A DNA stretch of 64,000 nucleotides from Ixodes scapularis (taxonomy: Eukaryota; Arthropoda; Arachnida; Ixodida; Ixodidae), in NCBI RefSeq assembly GCF_016920785.2, contig NW_024609835.1, positions 28,283,297 through 28,347,296 of the forward strand, read 5' to 3'. The notes under the pieces were generated by a model. It made no database searches and was not told the origin of the DNA. It was given only the letters and a program-made list of their open reading frames with translations. Shown here one piece after another: positions 1-13,100 of the stretch (position 1 is the first letter of the stretch; each line of letters starts with the position of its first letter). A program made the translations under genes and the position numbers.

Positions 1-245
1 ATTGCGCGTGTGGCATCGACAAATGTCACACAGTTATAAGCACTCATTTGGAGCCCGTTGTCTGGGTCTCGGTTAGTCTTGATATCGCTTCTCATTTCAC
101 CGAAATAGTTGTCAACACGCAAGATCGGAAAGGCTTCGATACTTGCCATTCTATCGTTACCATCGAAGACAACTAGAATCGTCAGTGAGGAAGGGCTAAG
201 TGAATCTATAGTGGTCGAATAGTACAACGTGGGGTAATGATGTAA
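1..245 (-). CDS. Open exon-like segment, protein unknown, runs off window
   Basis: The minus strand is open for about 81 codons from a TAA at 246-248 to the window edge. The composition is protein-like and not repetitive (it includes NYFGEMRSDIKTNRDPDNGL). A possible splice acceptor (pyrimidine-rich, ending CTAG) lies near position 172. It is on the same strand as SPPL2 and downstream of its last visible exon, but it does not resemble the next SPPL2 segment, which should carry the LYD catalytic motif. It could be an exon of a neighbouring gene, a captured exon in a repeat, or chance. I do not recognise it. Confidence 0.3.
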
Positions 246-769
246 TTATCGTTATTAAGTTTGTTTACTCGTTAAAACTGCACGTGCAAATTAAAATCTC
301 ACCTTAGTTACATATGGCGTCAAGAAAACGAAAAATATATCATAAACAAAAAGCAGTACCAGCATCCAGAATATAATCTGAAAAATAAGCAGACATATAA
401 TTGATGCGAGATCAACTCTGGTACACTGCACTGATACGACACCACCTAAAAGACAAGGCCTGCGCGTGACGTCATCGGTAGTGTACCTGTCTCGCGCGGG
501 TAGTGCTCAAGACTCGCCACGTCCTGAACGTATCATTTATAAAATAATAATAATAATAATATTAATTTTTTTTTTCAGCAGAGCAGAGGACAGAAAAAAA
601 ATCCGTGTAGTAACTTGTCAATGTCAGTCACCATATTTTTTTTTTTAGACCAAGTGCCTTAGCGATTTGTCAGTGTACACATAGTTCTCTCTACCTGAGT
701 TCACTCTCCCCAGACCAGACACGATGCCCTCATATTCGCGGAGCAAGAAAAATGGACCGCTGTACTGAC

Positions 770-965
770 CATTAAGCTGGGCATCCGCAGAGACTTGAGC
801 AGGTTGATGCCGAACATCACTCCGAAAAAATTCTGCAGCATCCAGGAGTACGACTGGTGCCTTATGACCACCCAAAATACTGCCAGACCCGCTGAGGCGA
901 CAATGAGCGCCAGCTGACGGATTTCCAGGGGCCCATGGAAGCAGGGAATGTATTTCTGCGGAATC
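770..965 (-). CDS. SPPL2: SPPL2 exon 8: TM4-TM5
   Basis: This 196-nt exon has acceptor CCCTGCGTCGCAG|GATTCC and donor TTAATG|GTCAGT. It completes an arginine codon from exon 7, giving RIPQKYIPCFHGPLEIRQLA, which lines up with the RIP...LPYFH segment of SPPL2. TM4 (LIVASAGLAVFWVVI) and TM5 (WMLQNFFGVMFGINLLKSLR) follow. In-frame acceptors further upstream (near 1016) would add residues the family lacks. The next exon, with the catalytic YD, is not in this window. Confidence 0.88.
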
Positions 966-1101
966 CTGCGACGCAGGGACGCTTTAATGAATCTCCGAAG
1001 TTGTGGCTCGCAGGAGCTCTTATTTTGCGTGCCAATTACGAGAATTTTTATACATTTTTGGCCATGGTAGGCCGGCTTGTTCCTAATTATAATACCCGAA
1101 T

Positions 1102-1160
<59 letters not shown>

Positions 1161-4100
1161 TGTGTTTTCACACCGATGAGTTTGTTATTGATCTTCTTTC
1201 GCCAGCGAGAAAAACGAGCCTTTACGCGCCCCGATGTTCACGCTGTCATGCGTAGTGATAAAAAGGCGTCCTCCCCTTTTGTGCACTCTCAAGAAAAAAG
1301 GGTGTAAAAGGGTGTAGCATTGCATCCTTTGTCCCATATAATACACCCCCAAACTTCAATTCGACGTACAGCGCCCTACAATCAAACAGACGGCCCCAAA
1401 GTTTACGAGGGGCTTGATAGCCGCATGGTACAACTTTTTAAAATAGCTAATGTACGTTTTACTGACAAGAAAAAAAAATAATCGGGGTTTTCTTGGCCCT
1501 ACTGAAAACTCGGTGTTTTCTTTCTGTGGTCTTTGATAGGTATACTTTAGCTATTTTATAAGTTATGTTGCACTGTTATCAAGCCCCTCGTAAAATCTGG
1601 GGTCGTCTGTTCGACTATATAGGGCGCTGTACGTCGAATTGAAGTTTTGGGGTGTATTATATGGGACAAAGGATGCAACGCTACACCCTTTTACACCCTT
1701 TTTTCTTGAGAGTGTGGCTCAAACTTTATTTTAAAGACCACGCTTTTTTTGTGTTGTACTTATCGGCCGATATCTTATTTTCTGCGACGCGATGACAAAA
1801 TGCTTTACCACTGACGCACTTTTTATCGATTTCGCGAAGGTCTTTGACTCTATCCCTCATCAAATTTTACTTCTAAAACTTTCCTTACTAAACAAAGGGA
1901 AAAACGTTATCAGTTTAATTTCTTTCTTTCTCACTAATTGCGAGAAATCTGTGTATAAGACAATACCTAATCTCATTCAATTTCAGTAAAATCCGGTGTA
2001 CCATAGGACAGTGTACTGTGACCCCTACTTTTAAGTTATTTTCTTGATTTGTTTTGCGTATAACATCTGAATAGGGGACAAAGGTAAAGTCATGATGCCC
2101 GACAGACTCTAACCCCCCCCCCCCCCCCGCACAAACACACACATTGCAGCTTTACAAACAAGGTACAATAAATAACATATGCGCAAAACACGCCCAAAAA
2201 CTGAAACGAAACAAGGCATATCAATATAAAGCATCGATTGCTTTAATACAACGGAGCGTCTCCCATAAAACGAGTAAAGAGGAAAAAATACAATCTACAC
2301 CAAATATAAAGCGTTTCTTTCGCCTCCGATGTATGGTATAACAGAAATTACTTCATCATCATTCTGACGTGAAGCATGCAATTCATAACATTCCAGGAGA
2401 AAAAAGATGGGTTAAAGGTTCACAAAATGAGGTGATTGTATAAGCACTACTTGTCCACACAAACAGATTACACGAAAGAAAGTTCTATGATAGAAACTAA
2501 AATGCAACATCACCTGTCACCAGCATCTTTCTGCAATAATTTTTGAAGCTATAAAACGACTGATGAAAGTTTATGTTTATGCTCTGTTTTGAATTTTTGT
2601 TATTTGGAAAGGTAAAGATTCTTTCATCTACATAAATAACATACTCCCTCTAATTTCGTCATCCGTTAGACTTTTTACCGATGATTGCGTTATATACCGC
2701 CCCATTTTTCACCCCAAAGATTCCCAAATTCTTCGATGAGACATAAACATTCTGACCGAATGGTGTCCAACATTGCAAATGAATATTAATATCGCCAAAA
2801 CCAAGGTTGTTTCTTTCAATCGCTCAAAAACATATGTTCCTTTATCTCCTATGCACAGTGTTTCAATGTTTACCGGTTTCCTCTTACAAATGCCTTGGTG
2901 TCACTTTCACAAACGACCTATCCTGGAATGCGCACATATTACTATAATTAACAAATCATCTAAAACTCTTGGGTTTCTTCGAACGCACTTTTTCCAGTCA
3001 CTTCAGAATGTGAAGATCATAGCATACAAAGCTTTCGTTCAACCGAAACTAGAATATGAAAGTGCAATATAGATTACTCATCAGTGTTGCCTAATCAATA
3101 GACTTGAGGCCGTTGAAAACAGAGCCACTTGTTTCAACTTCCCCCGATGTCCGTCGCCGACTGTCGCGTCTTTCTCTCTTTCACAAGTTCTATCATAACA
3201 TGCGATCGTTTGCGCACACCCACTGCAAGCCTGTCTCATACATTTCCCTAAGTCAGGAGTACTCTCTAAAGATTGAACCAATAGTCGGTCGCACTAATAG
3301 AGTCAAGTTTTCAACTCTTGCTCTCTCTATTACACACTAGAATTACCTTACTGACGAAGTGGCTACCGAATGTGATTCTTCTGTATTTAAAAAAAAAAAA
3401 TGTTTAACTTTATTTGCTTTTGTGATTTTTTTCTTCTCCATTTGCTTTGTTCTATTAGTCTTTATTAAGTGATACCAATCTTTATGCCGAGGTTTTTTTC
3501 TTTTTCTTTTTTTTTAAATAATTCATATGTACGTGCGAACATTCCTCTGCATGTTAAAACTCTCTTCAAGGAAGCTATTTTTGCGCAAAATGCTCAACTC
3601 CACTTCCGTGATTTCCTTCTATTCTCTGTTTGCCTCATTATATTGCACTTACTAGAACCATCAATGATATATGTATAACTTTGTTCCACCTGCATAAATT
3701 TTGCTTATGCGTATTTGTGAAATTTATTAGTTTATTGCAAAGATGTTTCAGACTTTTTTCGCACTTCCCGCATGTAATACATTCATAGGAATGTCCTTTA
3801 GAGCAATGAACTTGAGTTTCACCACGCCCTGCTTTTTTTTTGTAAGCTGTCGGTGAAAATAAAACGTAATGCATGAAAGTTTTTTTTTTTTGTTAACCAC
3901 ATTGATGAAGGAACAAACCACAGGTGGTAATGGAGGCCTTTATAGGTGCCGGCAAAGTAAGCGATTCTGGAACACCTCTTGCTGCTCTTCCCGCAGTTTT
4001 CTGGCCCCCGAAATTACCTCAGTGAGCGGGCTGTGCCACACTCTAAAAAATGTGTGCGTAAACTTTCCTTCAGAACACGCAGGGACACTGAGAATAGCCT

Positions 4101-7100
4101 TTCATTTGCTCGTTGCCCCCGCGAACATAGCATCCTTCGGGTCTCGTCGTATTCTGAGCTCTATTATTTGCTACGATCCTTCCTTTGTCCGCAATGTTGG
4201 GCTACCTGTGTGTCGTGCAGAAAAGTGAACGCACGGGTTTTCTTTTTTGCTTCTTCTAGAATGAATGATGAATTCCGATTCACCTTAAGACACTGACTTT
4301 TTCCGCATCATCAAGCAGATTACGGCTAATAATTACTAAAGTTATTACGGTTCCGACTTATTTAAGAAATCGTATACTCTCTCATACCGCATTTGCAGTA
4401 TGGGCCAGCAAGCTGTTAGGATGAGAACACCTATCGACGACGTGAGCGACCAAAACCGTCAACTTAATCGACCTTCCACGGTTGGCCAAACGCTCACTAT
4501 GACGTCTTGAGTACGATGAATTTTGCGTTTCTTAATAGAGATAGGAGGGATGTCAGTCCAAGCTTCCACCGTGCTTTTTAAACACAGTCGAAGTTGTCGC
4601 TGGCAATTGATAATCGTGGCCGTGATGTCACAGATAGAAACACGATAGAAACAACAGGAGGGAGCCACGGAAACCTTGCCAACAGTCGCTGACAGCTAAA
4701 GAACCACAGGGCGTGTCCTAATAGGATCACGTACGCTGCCTTTACACAACACCGTTTTCTTAGGTTTTCCCACGTTACGTAAAAGTCACCCTAAGATTCG
4801 TGTCTCGAATGTCGCGCGCCAGGCTATCTCCTTGAACTGGTAACAACGCTTCAACCGCATATGGCTCGGTGATTTGTGGCGTAACCGTACGTAAGCTCTC
4901 GTTACGTAACGTAACGTATGAAAACGGGGCTGTGTGGACTAAAGTCACTGAATTCTGGGAAAGTAGTGCCATTGCCCTCCCTGCCTGCTAGCCGGACACA
5001 AACAGATACTAACATACAGACGGGCAAAACCTCTCAAGGCGATTGTCTAATCGGTCTTCGTTGCCATGGCAATCGCCAATTCGGTCCATTCAAATCTTCG
5101 AAGCTTCGACGGGGTCTTTCTAGACCAGTCGCACCAAGATCACCATGGAGCAACATCGTACTGAAGGCGTTCCTCGCCAACATAAGCGTCTTTGTATCCA
5201 ATCAAATTATAAATCACGCCCAACTCCAAGGGTCTCTTACAGTGGTATTGTTCTTGTTGCGTATTTCTAAACAATAAAATTGTTTTTCAATGCCTCCAAG
5301 TACCGACACCGCATGCGGTGGCGGTACAAAGTTGTACGCTTGTTTCGCCGGTGTGTGGATATCAAAATCTCGGTATACAAGAAACGTCCCTCTAAAGCAC
5401 TCGTCACCTACGAATTTAGATTGGCTCCCAAAGAATGGAGAGGTCAAGGAGAAATTGCTAATCTCATGAACCAAAATGGCAACCATACTGAGAGCTTGGC
5501 GCTACCTTCCCAGGATCCAGTGGCTTTCGTGTGGACCAGCATGTGGGATGCAAGCGAGAAGGACGCACCTGGTTGTTCCGATGGGTAGCCTGTAGATGAG
5601 CGGCTCGAACACGACGATTGTTGAGACTATCGCTCCGATCGCAAACATGCCAATCAGGAAGTAAACTGAAGAGGGTAGAAATTAAAGGGAATAATCGCAG
5701 GAGCGTAAATCACGTCCTATATATGTGTTACTATAGTCTGTTGCAGGTTGGCGAGGGCAGGACAAGCTCCTGCCACGATGCCTTCCGCTCTTTCCGTCTT
5801 AGCAGAACGAACGCCGGACAAGAGGAAACACAATAAAAAAACTATATAAAATACAAAGCCACACATCGAAAATATGCGTGTGATTCGGAAAAAGTTTCAA
5901 TGACATTGGGAATGAAAAATAATTACATAATAGAAAAATTTGCAACAAAATACAAAACAGCAAATCGGCAAACATACCAGCAATTGCACATAGAAAATAT
6001 GCGCGTTATTCGAAAAAAGTTCCAATGTGATTAGGAATGAAAAGTAATGACATAGAAAACTTTGCAAAAAATAAAAACAGCAAATTGGCAAACATACCAG
6101 CAATCGTATTCACAAATTGACACTTAGCAAAACAAGAAGCTCTGCAGAACCGAAAGAAAAAAAGACGAAACTAGCGAGGAAACAATTTCTGTTAGTCTGT
6201 TCCACTGGTTTACAGTTTTCGGAAAAAAAAAAAATAAGTATTCAAATATATTTGCTCTGCTCCTGCACTCGCGGGAGCGCCTTGGAGCGGTAGTCTGCTC
6301 CAAGGCACAAGTAGAGGGATGTCAGGATTTTTTATTAGATTTTTAGTAGGGAAATCGGCCACCCATAAATGTAATTTCGTTTTTTTTTTTTATATGGGAT
6401 GTTTATAGTTTGTAGATTAGGCATCACCACAAATGGCAACCTCAGAATTTACTTGAATGCCCCTTTCACGTGCCAGTGACTTTATTCAGTGAAAGCCTCG
6501 GATACATGGATGCGACCTTAATGCACCCAATCAAAATATGACGATTGTTATTGGGTAGAGCAAGAAGCAGAGGTACTGGGCAAGTGCAATTAGTTCGTTC
6601 TCAATTCAATGCGCTACTGTCGGATTATGTCCTATTATTCTTTTTGCTTTGTTATTGATTCTTTGGCATTCTTATCGGCTGTTGATGCAAACGGATTAGC
6701 TGACGAGCGATAACAAGATGCTTGAGTAACATCCACGCACCGTGTTCCTTAAAATGAGTGAGTAACATATGCGGGGTTTTAGTGCCTGTGCACCTAAAAC
6801 GAGAAAAAGACAAAAAAAAAAAAAAAGACACGGTATTATCATTTAACTAACCCAGATACTTGAAAAAGTAATAGAGGACCACCAGCATGCCCCCCATTAG
6901 GCAGACGAACAGCACAACGATGCCGGGGCTGATGTTGAGCGCGACTTCCTCCTCGAAGAAATCGTCCGGAGTCGGAGGAGGCCCTCGCCCCGCCATCTCC
7001 CCAAGAGGAGGCCCTTGCACCGCCATCTCGGCAGCGCCCTTTTCAGCCTGCTTTCTGGACACCCAGCTTTGGTAACTGCGGGGGAACGAAACACACCGAC

Positions 7101-10100
7101 CGTCCCCTCGAGAGAAAGCAAAACACTGCGGCAGGTTCGTATAGCTTGATGCACTATCCACCTGCAGCTCTCAAGTTTTGAGCAGCGCCCCTGGCGGGGA
7201 AAAAAATCAAATCCTTTATAGGTCGCGTTTTTGTTGTACGTCGCATTGCGTCGTCCTTTCAAACGATCTGCTAGTTCCTGTGGACAAGCGCTGGGGGACG
7301 CTGACAGCCAGTTTACGCTAGGGTGCCTACATGTCTGTCTGTGTCAGGGTGAAGACATCCATTGTTGCCCTGGATGTGTCAGCGCGTGACGCTCTCGAGC
7401 GCTCGGTGCGTGACTTGGGCAATAAAATGGCGTCTATGCGTTAGCCAAAGCTACGCGCTCGAGCTGACTGACACCGGATTGCGCGCCCCACTTCAAAATG
7501 CATAAAAAAACGACTGGGCGGAAAAATGGCTGAGATGTCACCACTCAAGCAAAAGCGCGCGTGTGTATGAAGGCACTCTAGTTTACGCTCTTTAGTTTAC
7601 GCACGTGGATCATGCATGATGTGAGACGCCGCTTCACGTCAGCATTAAATGGTCACCTCTCGCGGACGCTAGCAGAGGCGCCTCCTTTGTGGTCGCGTCT
7701 CGTGGTGGCTACAGCAGCGCACCGTGTCTGACAGAAGAAAGCCCATGAAACCTTCTATTAAATGGTACTCCTACATGGCTTAACTTAATATCTACCTTAG
7801 CTGCCCTGATCAGAAAGTCGGGCAAAGTGATTTCAGCCGCCGCCCGACTCAAAAGGTTTAGCTATATACCAGCCTTCATCCATTCAGTGTTAATTTAAAC
7901 GTGCCCGCACATAGATGAGCAAAAAAAAAAAAAGAAAAAAATTAGAAAGGAAGAGTTACATCTATACTAATTTGGAATGTTTTTTTCACTTTACACGAGT
8001 TTACTAGCACAAGAGGGACCGAAGTATACTCGCACGCAACGCCATTGACCAAGAAACCTCTTTGTTGTGCTGTTTAAGGATAAAAGCAAGCTTTTTCTTT
8101 CGATCTCTCGTTCGCAAAGCTTGTTGACATTGCGGGGGGGGGGGGGGGGGGAGAGGGTTGCAGTATTCCCCAGAATGAACACGCACTTTCTAGAGGTCCG
8201 TGACCGAGCGTTGCTTTCTCAGCCCCCTGCGCGCGGCTCATATTGCCGCGCGCAGGGGGCTGAGAAAGCAACGCTCGGTCACGGACCTCTACAAAGTGCG
8301 TGATCATTCTCGCCCCGAGCACGCGACGCTCGAGCCGCTTTTGCCGAATCTTCCGAGATAGCGACGCACTCTAGATAAGAGGCTGCCCGCGACCTTGTCG
8401 AGTCAGTTTGGCCTCAGCGTTCGATCTTGCTGCTTCGCCGCCTTCGACGCCCGCGACGCTCTGTTGTTATCTTTCTTTCTGCTTTTACTTCTTGGGCATT
8501 ATGCACATTGTACCAGCTATAAAAAGAAAGACGACATAAAATAACTCAAGATAATACCCTCGCCACACTGTAAAATTTAATGTCGCTTCCATCACACGAT
8601 ATTCTCCGATCATACAACGGGCACTCGTCGCAGATTGCTTCGTGTCATTCTGTGAAAATGACGAGAGATTTTGCCATGTGACAAGCGTATAAGGAACTTG
8701 TCCTAAAACAGTCCAGCAAAAATATCACCGAAACTCGCACACAGTGCAATCCACCTATAACGATAACATATAAAATGATGTGATGCTTATAACAATCAGT
8801 TTCTAGAGCTTCTAGACTCGATAATAGGTTATAACAATTGAATTTTCTGTTTTTTTCGTAATCGTTATAAGTGGATTGCTCTGTAGTCGCAGAAAAATAA
8901 ATAGTAAGTGACTCCCATTACATTTAGCATCGAAAGACCCCAACATCCCTTTGTCCGCAGAGTGCCGACGCATCCTCGGAACAAGAATATACGCATTCTA
9001 AGCCAGCGCAGCGTCCGGACCTCCGCACTCACGGAAAATTCAACGCCAATTTTATGGGAACTTCTTTACAGCCGGACTCCGAAAAGGCCAAGCTCTCTGG
9101 AGGATAGAAAGCAATTTCTTCCATCAACCGTTCCAGCTTGTCGTCCGGTACCTCGATCCCAGCTTTCATTTGCGACAGTTCTCGCCTGAAACACTCCTTG
9201 ACGTCGTCCCTGGTCATGGGAAGAAAAGGCACGACCTCGAAGTCCCGCATCCAGCGGGGCAAGACGTTTCGGTAGGCGCTCACGAGCATCGCGACGTCGC
9301 GACTGCCGTTCGTCGGACGACCGTCTGCAAGCATCCGCAGCGCAAAGCCCTCGGCGATGTCCGCGCCGTTGGTCACGACGAGAATGAAGACCGTCGGCTG
9401 CTCTGCGGTTATCTCAAGCCGGTCCCACGACGCAAACGCTGCCTGCAGCTGCCGTCGCATAGAGTCGTCTTCGAGGTCGAAGTCGTCGACAGCGATCAAG
9501 GTGGGTCGCAACAACGACACGGTGCGCCGCAGCCAGCGCCCGAGGTCGTCCCTCAACTTCCGGGCGAGCGCGATTCGGTGGGACGCGACGATCGTCTCGG
9601 CGAACTCGTACTGCTTGGTGACGATGGAAACAGCGTAGGTCTTGCCGCAGCCCGAGCAGCCGACGTACACGAGCACGAGCGGAAACGAAAAGTCACCGGC
9701 GTCCAAGTAACGCGATATTGCGCCGACCATCCGGTTGAGGGCGACGTCCTGTCCTATAATGCGCTGCCGCAAGGCCTTGCCGAGACCGTCCAAGTCCAGA
9801 CGCGGGGCGTCGAGGCACTCCGGGTTGAGGAAGAGGAAAACGAAGAAGAGGCAGCAGACAAACACGCACGTCTGCAAGAGGAACCAGGCCGCCGAGATGG
9901 AGCCCTCCACTGGTCTCCAGCGGCCAGCCTCGGAGAGCCTCCTGCCACCGGTTCCTGCCGGCCGGCGACCATTCTGCAGCGGGCTTCCGACCCCGTTCCC
10001 GACGTGTGACCCGTCGGTGCGGCGCCGCCTTTTGTTGTTGCTGCTCGGCTCTTCGTGCCCGGGATATGTGATGGCGAAGCGTTTTTCCACCATGAGCCTT

Positions 10101-13100
10101 TTCTTGAGACAGAAGTCGAGACTATTACGGATCAATAAAACTCGGCATTCTTCATTCCATAATTCACTCATTAGTCGCAGGATAAAGCCATGGATAAAGC
10201 ACTCAAACGTAAAACCCGCGTCGTTGGCGTCGTCTTCACAAGTCCTTCCCGACGGAACACGACCATCAACGAAACGTCAGCTGCGACCCGAGGTGGTGCA
10301 CGTCGTCCGGCTGAAGCCGTATTACGACCGATAAAACGTTGGAAAAACCGAGCACGCGACGCTCGAGCCGCTTTTGCCGAATCTTCGAGATAGCGACGCA
10401 CTCTAGATAAGAGGCTGCCCGCAACCTTGTCGAGTCAGTTTCGCCTCAGCGTTCGATCTTGCTGCTTCGCCGCCTTCGACGCCCGCGACGCGCTGTTGTT
10501 ATCTTTCTTTCTGCTTTTACTTCTTGGGCACAAGTTCGCCCGATTTAACGTTCAGTTTACTCCGTTATTCGCCGCCTCATCACTTGTCCTTCATGACAAT
10601 ATATTGGACCGGAGCATTGTGTGAGCACTCGATTTGGGCTCGTGTTGATCAATAGCTCAACAAGCATTCGGGTAGTGGCCCGTGTCCAATCGCGGCAATG
10701 ACGACAATAGGAGGACCCTAACAATGTCTGGTACTCAGCACGTGTCCTGTACTTTGCCTACCCAAGCGCGTGGCTATGACCAACATTGGCGGCATATAAT
10801 CAGCTTTAGATCACGTGGTCGCTTGCTCTGGCTGCGAGTGGAGGGCATTGCTTGTATTTCTTTAATTTTTTCTGCGACGTTTATTGCTAGGGGGGGGGGG
10901 GGGGGGGGGGCCCGGGAGTATGAACGAGTGTTTCACTTGTCTTAAACGGCAGGTATTAGTTCTAAGCGGTATTCGCGCAAAGTACAAACATTATTCCACC
11001 GCCCCTTTATATATATCTCGAAGTTAAGCGGAATTTGATGACTAGGTTTCGAGTTTACTAAGAAGTTTTGAGATGTGCAATTTGTCTTGTGACTTCAATT
11101 TGATCATTATTATGTTTACTGTTACCTGATCAGCTTTGAAGCAGAAACCAAAACTTCAGTCAAAATATTTTCAGATACCGCGTATTGCCAATTAAAATAA
11201 AAAATAAAAAAGTATCAATTTTTTACATTCTTTTATTCATTACATACACATTGTAAGCCAGTGGGCGATCGTAGCTCTCTGATGATTTAGGATCATTAAT
11301 CCAAGCGATTCGGAGTGCTGGCGTTGTCACAAGACGGTTAAGTTCCAGTCAACATACTTTTAAGCAGGCANNNNNNNNNNNNNNNNNNNNNNNNNNNNNN
11401 NNNNNNNNNNNNNNNNNNNNNNNNNNNNNNNNNNNNNNNNNNNNNNNNNNNNNNNNNNNNNNNNNNNNNNTTTTGTCTGGGACCACCTCCCGCCCTCCCC
11501 CTCATACAGCATTTTGTCATTGGTGCCCCCCCCCCCCCCCCCCCCCGAAACAAAAACCTGGTTATGTGCCTGCTTCTAAGGATAGAGTGGCGCAGAACTG
11601 AACTGGCGAAACTTACATTTCATACTTCACAGTTCCCGACCAATAGGAGCCGACTGCTACGACGAACATCGATATTCCCCATATAATCAGAAGGCTCCAG
11701 TCATAGATAGACGAGCGGGTTGGATACACTTTGACTATCAGAGGTTCTTTCGGCCTCATTAGCGCCTGCGACAAAGAGAGTTACAAACAAATTTAGCGTA
11801 TACTGCCGATTGCGTTTGAGAAATTCACAATCCATGAGAAGAAGCGAGTTGCTGAGTATTATGCGTAATAAACAAGAGTAAGAGAGGTTTAAAGGGGCAC
11901 TAAAGGTCGTACTCTTTTTTATTGTCTAAAACGATGCAAGTTGCAGTCATAGACACGCAAAAAAAAAAAAACGCATCGCGAACAAAAATTTCCCCGCGCG
12001 CGCGCGCGCCTTTTTATTTTTGGCGTTTATATTTCCCGCGCTCACCTCCTCGCTTCTTTTGATCGGTGACATCAAAAATCAGGAAATTCAGAAGCTTTGT
12101 AGGCGATATTTCTATAACATTTAATAACGGCAATCGTAAAACATGTTTTTTAACGCAATGACGAACGCACTACGGCCTTTCTTTTTGAAATACCAAAAAT
12201 CAGATTTCGGTGGGATGTCGCTTCCTGAATTTGTGTTCTCCCCCGAAAAACTTGGCGGCGCTCGAGCAGAGGCTTATCGCCGAGTCGGGGACGAAACTGG
12301 TTTTTCCCCGCGCCGGCTCCCTTCTATCCCGCCTGCTGACCTCCTCCTCTCTTTGGGTCGCGGTAGCAACGGCGCTTTGCTTCACAGCGTGGTGCGGAGG
12401 TCCGAAAGAAAGTCGAGTCGCAGGAGACCGCAAAATTTGACTCACTGCACTGGCGCCGATCGCGCGGGAACTTCAAATTCGGCATTTGGAAATTGTTTTT
12501 TTAATTCACAAATACTGAATTCCCAAGTTTCGAATTTTGAGGGTAATGTCCCGGCATCATTTTCAATCGTTTCGGATAATAAAATAAATTACGATTTTGA
12601 TGTGTCAGTGCCCCTTTAAGCAAACAGAAGGGACGAAAAAAATAAAAATAAAACACGTTCAGCGCTTTCGGACATTTTAAACTTGTAGCGCCGCTTATTT
12701 AAATACTGACACAAAACATCGTCATCAAATAGCAACCTGCCTGAAAAACCGACGCGGAAGTAGTGGCATCGCGTGACGTCATCAGCGTCAGGTGACCAAG
12801 TCCTCTGCTCACGCGACCACGTGACGTGGTCACCTCCACAGCATGGCTCTCTCGCGCGTGGCACATCACTCCTATTGGCTGTCATAAGTGGTCACGTGAC
12901 CCCACTGGCAGCTTATATATGATGCCAGCTCAATATGAAAAAAAGGTTATATGCATAGAGAGACAGAGAAGGCAAAGAACCCGCTGGACCCAACCTTGGC
13001 TGGACTAGCAACTTTGCTGCTGCTGTTGTTGGCCTGTGGAAGTGTTGGCGCAAAGCCAAGGAGGGGATTGGCCAAGGATCGGCGTTTCTATAAAATTAAG

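Noticed and set aside
966..1090. Earlier in-frame acceptors for SPPL2 exon 8 (after ATAAGAG near 1016, or ATTAG near 1080)
   Set aside because: They would insert 17-38 residues the family lacks, while the acceptor at 965/966 restores the RIP motif and the correct phase.
701..1171. Minus-strand ORF beginning with an HTHTHT run
   Set aside because: Translation of the (TG)n microsatellite joined to SPPL2 exon 8; only 770-965 is a real exon.
2108..2127. Poly-C, poly-G and poly-A runs (2108, 8134, 10891, 11527, 14321, 27124, 40177, 60893, 62339)
   Set aside because: Simple homopolymers; lengths are error-prone in assemblies and no function is claimed.
3638..3874. Minus-strand Cys/His-rich peptide (ECITCGKCEKSLKHLC)
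   Set aside because: Resembles a C2H2 finger loosely but spacing is wrong and no neighbouring fingers exist; the AT-rich surroundings suggest chance or a very old fragment.
9170..10009. Long plus-strand open frame of 279 codons
   Set aside because: Antisense shadow of the torsin-like ORF; low-complexity and charged, with no domain.
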